64,000 nt of DNA from Paracoccaceae bacterium (lineage in GTDB: Bacteria; Pseudomonadota; Alphaproteobacteria; Rhodobacterales; Rhodobacteraceae). The position numbers and the translations under genes are program-made. The notes under the pieces were generated by a model. The model made no database searches and had not been told where the DNA came from. It was given only the letters and a program-made list of their open reading frames with translations. Every line of letters begins with the position of its first letter. The stretch's first letter is position 1. Positions 60,478 to 64,000 of this stretch are shown piece by piece. The stretch lies in NCBI GenBank assembly GCA_021296235.1, contig JAGWAS010000002.1, forward strand, positions 62,001 to 126,000. Direction: 5' to 3'.

Positions 60478-62991
60478 TCAATTCACTGGTTCCAGCACGG
60501 TTGTTCCGACCGCCGATGACCTTGCATCCTCGGGATCAAGCGACATGACAATGTACTCACCGTTTCGCCACAAGCGACCGAGATCGTCGTAGTGCCGGGA
60601 CAGCGGATGACCGCTTTGTCCGGTGGCGATGATGTACGAGGAGGCATCCGGTTCGGAAAAATCATAGACGCCCCGGTAACCTGACCCTTGGACACTTGCG
60701 AAAGGAGTGGGGCCAAGCCCGGTGCTTAATCCGCGATTGAGCGTGAATTCTCCACCTGACGTGGATTGCCTTATGTTGACGAGCCAGGACAGAAGTTCAA
60801 AGGATCCAAGAACCGGATGATCGTGTCTTGCCTTGTGGGCATCACCCCAGCGCCATTCATCCAAGTCGTCACCGAATTCGGTGCGAAGATTGGCCAAAGC
60901 CTCATCAAGTGCATAGACAGCAATTTCCTCGCAGGATTCGATGCTGCTCGACTGCTTTATGTCACACCATTCCGATGCCCCCTCCACATCCCGGAACACC
61001 CGTTCGATAAAGATGGGATCGGGGCGGGAAAAGTAACCGGAATTCTCACCGAGGTCATCATTCGTCAGAAGTTTCTGGACTGCGTTGATCCACGCGGAAT
61101 AAATCAACGGTTCCGGCAGGTGCTCGTTCATGTCACCGTCCCAGCTTCGCAGCCGCAGTATGGCTTGATTTCGGAATTCAATCTCCGGGTCCAGGGAATT
61201 CCTGTCTGCAATGTGCCAAGATTCCCTTCCCAATAGCGCACCGAGGGTTCGTGCCGCATAGGAAACCGTGTCAAGTTGGATTGCCTTGAAGCTTTCCCTG
61301 GTAAAGACATTGCTTTCGAGCAGCAATTGGAGCAGTCGTTCTATCCTTTGAGTATCGCCCCAATAGTGACTGAGGTGATCAGGAAAGGGCCGATCGGCGA
61401 TCTTGTTGTTCGTGTTTGCAAGCAAACCGTTCGTTGGGTTTCGGAACCGGGGCAGTTCCCTGTAATCAATTTGTCCCTGCCACCGGTTGCGGTGTTTCCA
61501 ACCCGGTGAGGGAGTGCGGCCTTGAGTTTCATTAAAGAGGTGGCGCCTTGGCGCTGCACCCACGAGTTGCATCGCTATTTCGTCCCGGCTTGCCAACATC
61601 AAATTCAACGACGGCGCCAAAATCAATTTGCCGGCCTCCAAGGCCTCATCAACCGTAGCGGCCCGCATCAACCTCAGAACTCCGGAGATGGATGTGTTTT
61701 CTGGATCAAGCCCCGTCCAAGCCAATGATGCTACGTGATCCTCCGGAGTGACGTCGCTAAGTCCAAAGAAATCGGTGGGAATCACGGGTCCGTTTTCGGA
61801 CCATTGAAGTTCAATGACCACCGGAGAACCGCCGGCAACATTAAGAACTTCATTTATTGTTCTGAATTCCAAGTAACCATCAGGCGTACGATATCGAGAA
61901 TCACTGCTCGGATCGAGTTGTTCAATGAAGATGTCTTGATCATCCAGATAGGACGCGGTGACCCCCCAACCCAAGTTGGCGGATCTGCCGACCGGCATTG
62001 CAGGCATTCCCGGAATTGTGGCGCCGATGATGCCACCGGTTGAAAGTTCAAGTCGAGCAAGCATCCAGATCGATGGTGCGGAGAAACCAAGATGGGGGTC
62101 GTTGGCAAGCAGGGATCCCCCTCCGGCAGATTTATCCGGTGAAGCCGCCCAAACATTCGAGGCACCTCCCATGCTGGCGGTAAAGAAATTTGGATTTACA
62201 TTTGAATCGTTTGCGCTGGTCGAGTGATTGACAGTCAGTCCAGCGGTCTTGGCAACCTGCTGTCGAAGATCTGGAGTAATCAACCGCGGAACTTGCGGCA
62301 TAAGGTCGTCCAATCGCTGAGACGGCATGACTGCCGACACCTTTGCCCGGGCGATTTCGTTCCTCGCATGAACCGTAAGCTCATACGCCTGCAAGTTCAG
62401 AATGGCGATACTGTCGAAGGGTTGCCACGGGCGGATTTCGAAGTTGAAAAGGTAAAGTTCAGGTGCCCCCCGATTGAGGAGACTGCTTTCGACCACACGC
62501 AGCCATGCATTTACGCCTTCTGCATATGCTTCCAGCGCAGTTTTTGCCGTACTGTCCTGAACCTCAAATGATGCCGCGGCCAGGCCATTGAGGTCAAGCC
62601 GACGCATTAATTCGTCCGCTGCCAGCGTTCGTTCGCCAAACACCTCCGAGAGTCGTCCCTGGGCCGCCCGCCGCAAGATAAGCATTTGCCACAGACGATC
62701 CTGTGCATGCACGAAGCCCAGCCCGAAGAATACATCCGGGTCTGTATCCCCAAAAATGTGAGGCACACCATGCCTGTCGCGAACGATCTGAACCGGCCCA
62801 CTGATACCGGCAACTCGATGGGTGGCAGAGTATTCCGGCACCGATCGGGTCAGCACGAAATAGCTGCCGGCGAAGATCATCAGAATGACAGCCAGCAAAG
62901 CAACAAATCCGCCGAGGGCCCATTTGAAGAATGTCAGCAACCTTTGAGATCCCTTGGCATGGAGTTCATAGACGAACTGGTTTAGAGGCAA
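60478..62991 (-). CDS. Penicillin acylase family (Ntn) hydrolase
   Basis: An 837-residue precursor of an N-terminal-nucleophile amidase. The N-terminus has a membrane anchor or signal (ALGGFVALLAVILMIFAGSY). The A-chain region has IVRDRHGVPHIFGDTDPDVF and GFVHAQDRLWQM, and the mature B chain would begin at the catalytic serine in GGASNVWA, then GGSLLANDPHLG. The asparagine of the oxyanion hole lies further on in LLANTNNKIADR. Relatives cleave penicillin, aculeacin or acyl-homoserine lactones, so quorum-quenching is possible but not shown. Convergent with hfq, divergent from the dehydrogenase gene. Confidence 0.9.
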   Translation of the reverse strand: MPLNQFVYELHAKGSQRLLTFFKWALGGFVALLAVILMIFAGSYFVLTRSVPEYSATHRVAGISGPVQIVRDRHGVPHIFGDTDPDVFFGLGFVHAQDRLWQMLILRRAAQGRLSEVFGERTLAADELMRRLDLNGLAAASFEVQDSTAKTALEAYAEGVNAWLRVVESSLLNRGAPELYLFNFEIRPWQPFDSIAILNLQAYELTVHARNEIARAKVSAVMPSQRLDDLMPQVPRLITPDLRQQVAKTAGLTVNHSTSANDSNVNPNFFTASMGGASNVWAASPDKSAGGGSLLANDPHLGFSAPSIWMLARLELSTGGIIGATIPGMPAMPVGRSANLGWGVTASYLDDQDIFIEQLDPSSDSRYRTPDGYLEFRTINEVLNVAGGSPVVIELQWSENGPVIPTDFFGLSDVTPEDHVASLAWTGLDPENTSISGVLRLMRAATVDEALEAGKLILAPSLNLMLASRDEIAMQLVGAAPRRHLFNETQGRTPSPGWKHRNRWQGQIDYRELPRFRNPTNGLLANTNNKIADRPFPDHLSHYWGDTQRIERLLQLLLESNVFTRESFKAIQLDTVSYAARTLGALLGRESWHIADRNSLDPEIEFRNQAILRLRSWDGDMNEHLPEPLIYSAWINAVQKLLTNDDLGENSGYFSRPDPIFIERVFRDVEGASEWCDIKQSSSIESCEEIAVYALDEALANLRTEFGDDLDEWRWGDAHKARHDHPVLGSFELLSWLVNIRQSTSGGEFTLNRGLSTGLGPTPFASVQGSGYRGVYDFSEPDASSYIIATGQSGHPLSRHYDDLGRLWRNGEYIVMSLDPEDARSSAVGTTVLEPVN

Positions 62992-63020
62992 GCGTCTCTA
63001 ACAAACAAAAGGAGCCGACA

Positions 63021-63902
63021 ATGGCAAGAGTTGCCTTTTTGGGTCTGGGCGTAATGGGCTATCCCATGGCCGGACACCTTGCTGCAAGGGGTCATGAGGT
63101 TACGATCTACAACCGCACTGGAGCCAAGGCGGACGCATGGCTGCGCCAACATTCCGGCGTTGCGGCAACCTGTCCGGCGGAGGCCGCCTCAAATGCCGAA
63201 TTCGTATTGTCCTGTGTCGGCAATGATGATGATCTGCGCTCGGTATGCACTGGGACGGAAGGTGCGTTTGCGGAAATGCGCAGCGGTTCAATCTTTGTTG
63301 ATCATACGACCGTTTCTGCAGCCATAACGCGGGAACTTTCCGCAATTGCCGAAAAACGGGGAATCGATTTCGTGGACGCACCTGTTTCTGGAGGGCAGGC
63401 GGGTGCCGAAAACGGTTTACTCTCGATCATGTGCGGCGGGCCGGAAGCCGCCTATGACCGTGCCGAACCTGTCATGCAGTCCTATGCGCGCATCTGCAGA
63501 AGACTCGGTGACACCGGCTCCGGTCAATTGACGAAGATGGTAAATCAGATTTGCATCGCAGGCCTGGTGCAGGCCCTTGCTGAAGGGCTGCATTTTGCGG
63601 AGAAGGTTGGATTGGACGGCAAATCAGTGGTGGAAGTGATCAGTCAGGGCGCGGCAGGATCGTGGCAAATGGAAAACCGGCACGAGACGATGATTGAAGG
63701 CAAGTTCGATTTTGGATTTGCGGTGGACTGGATGCGAAAGGATCTCAACATCTGCCTTTCGGCGGCGGACGAGGCAGGGGCGTCTCTGCCCATAACCGCC
63801 CTGGTCGATCAGTTCTATAAGGATGTCCAGAAACTTGGCGGTTCCCGTTGGGACACGTCAAGCCTCATCCAGCGCCTTCGGGTGCCCGACACCAACCGGT
63901 AA
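63021..63902 (+). CDS. NAD(P)-dependent beta-hydroxyacid dehydrogenase (3-hydroxyisobutyrate dehydrogenase family)
   Basis: A 293-residue two-domain dehydrogenase. The N-terminal Rossmann motif FLGLGVMGYPMAGHLA, the DAPVSGGQAGAENG substrate loop, the catalytic lysine in GQLTKMVNQ (family GxxxKxxNN) and KDLNICLSAA are present. Family members act on 3-hydroxyisobutyrate, tartronate semialdehyde, glyoxylate or 6-phosphogluconate-like acids; this one is not resolved further. AGGAG lies seven bases before ATG 63021, so the longer frame to 62931 is rejected. Confidence 0.92.
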   Translation: MARVAFLGLGVMGYPMAGHLAARGHEVTIYNRTGAKADAWLRQHSGVAATCPAEAASNAEFVLSCVGNDDDLRSVCTGTEGAFAEMRSGSIFVDHTTVSAAITRELSAIAEKRGIDFVDAPVSGGQAGAENGLLSIMCGGPEAAYDRAEPVMQSYARICRRLGDTGSGQLTKMVNQICIAGLVQALAEGLHFAEKVGLDGKSVVEVISQGAAGSWQMENRHETMIEGKFDFGFAVDWMRKDLNICLSAADEAGASLPITALVDQFYKDVQKLGGSRWDTSSLIQRLRVPDTNR

Positions 63903-63936
63903 TCGGCCCTGACGTCGGGCATGTCTCGGTCAGGTG

Positions 63937-64000
63937 TCAATCCGCGTAAATTTTGTTCCTTCCAGCGAAACTCCAATATGAAGCCCGTTGGCACCGAAAA
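63937..64000 (-). CDS. C-terminal end of an unidentified gene, cut by window
   Basis: The minus frame entering at base 64000 reads GLHIGVSLEGTKFTRIDT and stops with TGA at 63937. It is protein-like and convergent with the dehydrogenase gene 34 bases away. Only 20 codons are visible and no family can be named. Confidence 0.4.
   Translation of the reverse strand, partial: FRCQRASYWSFAGRNKIYAD

Noticed and set aside
1..64000. Mobile elements, phage genes, CRISPR arrays, rRNA genes
   Set aside because: No transposase, integrase or capsid-like product, no regularly spaced repeats and no rRNA sequence were recognised; the window looks like stable chromosomal DNA.

Overview
The window reads as chromosomal core DNA of an alphaproteobacterium close to the Rhodobacterales. 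The evidence is gene content and order: an rsmA-pdxA-surA-lptD-lptG-lptF block facing pepA-holC; the ntrB-ntrC-ntrY-ntrX-trkA-trkH-hfq series; a fused ispDF; an NtrC whose AAA domain lacks the GAFTGA loop (the sigma-54-independent Rhodobacter type); a class II B12-dependent ribonucleotide reductase; DUF1476 next to purC; and a corrinoid-dependent BmtB, corrinoid-protein and DUF1638 group. Base composition looks close to balanced, so this is probably a lower-GC or streamlined relative. No insertion sequence, phage gene, CRISPR array or rRNA gene was seen. Genes are densely packed, often with 4-base start/stop overlaps, and an unusual share appear to start at GTG, TTG or rarer codons.

Layout. 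1-7.5 kb (minus): ribosome maturation, vitamin B6 and outer-membrane LPS export (rsmA, pdxA, surA, lptD, lptG, lptF). 7.5-10.4 kb (plus): pepA, holC, ndk. 10.5-14.4 kb: a CAT-anticodon tRNA, an orphan histidine kinase, an MBL-fold hydrolase, tRNA-Asn, dtd, and two small reading frames that look frameshifted on either side of dtd. 14.7-20.7 kb: rnd, a lipoprotein, sufE, then a homocysteine methyltransferase, corrinoid protein and DUF1638 group, and purC. 21-26 kb: DUF1476, purB, gpt, fabI, pdxH, a double cold-shock-domain protein, a DUF192 protein and tRNA-Pro. 26-32 kb: nrdJ with a clear terminator, and convergent ilvBH. 32.8-38.2 kb: a tripartite TRAP transporter with very large membrane subunits and a secreted beta-trefoil-like protein. 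38.8-45.3 kb (minus): arginyltransferase, DUF2852, TetR, metA with a P-loop protein, an EamA transporter, guaA. 45.6-50.7 kb: an MttB-family methyltransferase, amtB, pncC, pgpA, ispDF. 50.9-60.4 kb (plus): the Ntr two-component cluster, Trk potassium uptake, hfq. 60.5-64 kb: a penicillin-acylase-family hydrolase, a beta-hydroxyacid dehydrogenase, and the end of another gene.

Themes. One-carbon and methionine metabolism recurs: BmtB with its corrinoid protein, metA, an MttB homologue, and a B12-dependent nucleotide reductase all point to dependence on cobalamin. Nitrogen control (NtrBC, NtrYX, AmtB, Hfq) is the other theme. The most interesting unexplained items are a leader with mutually exclusive inverted repeats in front of the P-loop gene-metA pair, a 21-codon reading frame that bridges ntrC and ntrY with a GTGA overlap at both ends, a cold-shock gene that seems to start at ATT behind a strong ribosome binding site, and the split small frames around dtd.
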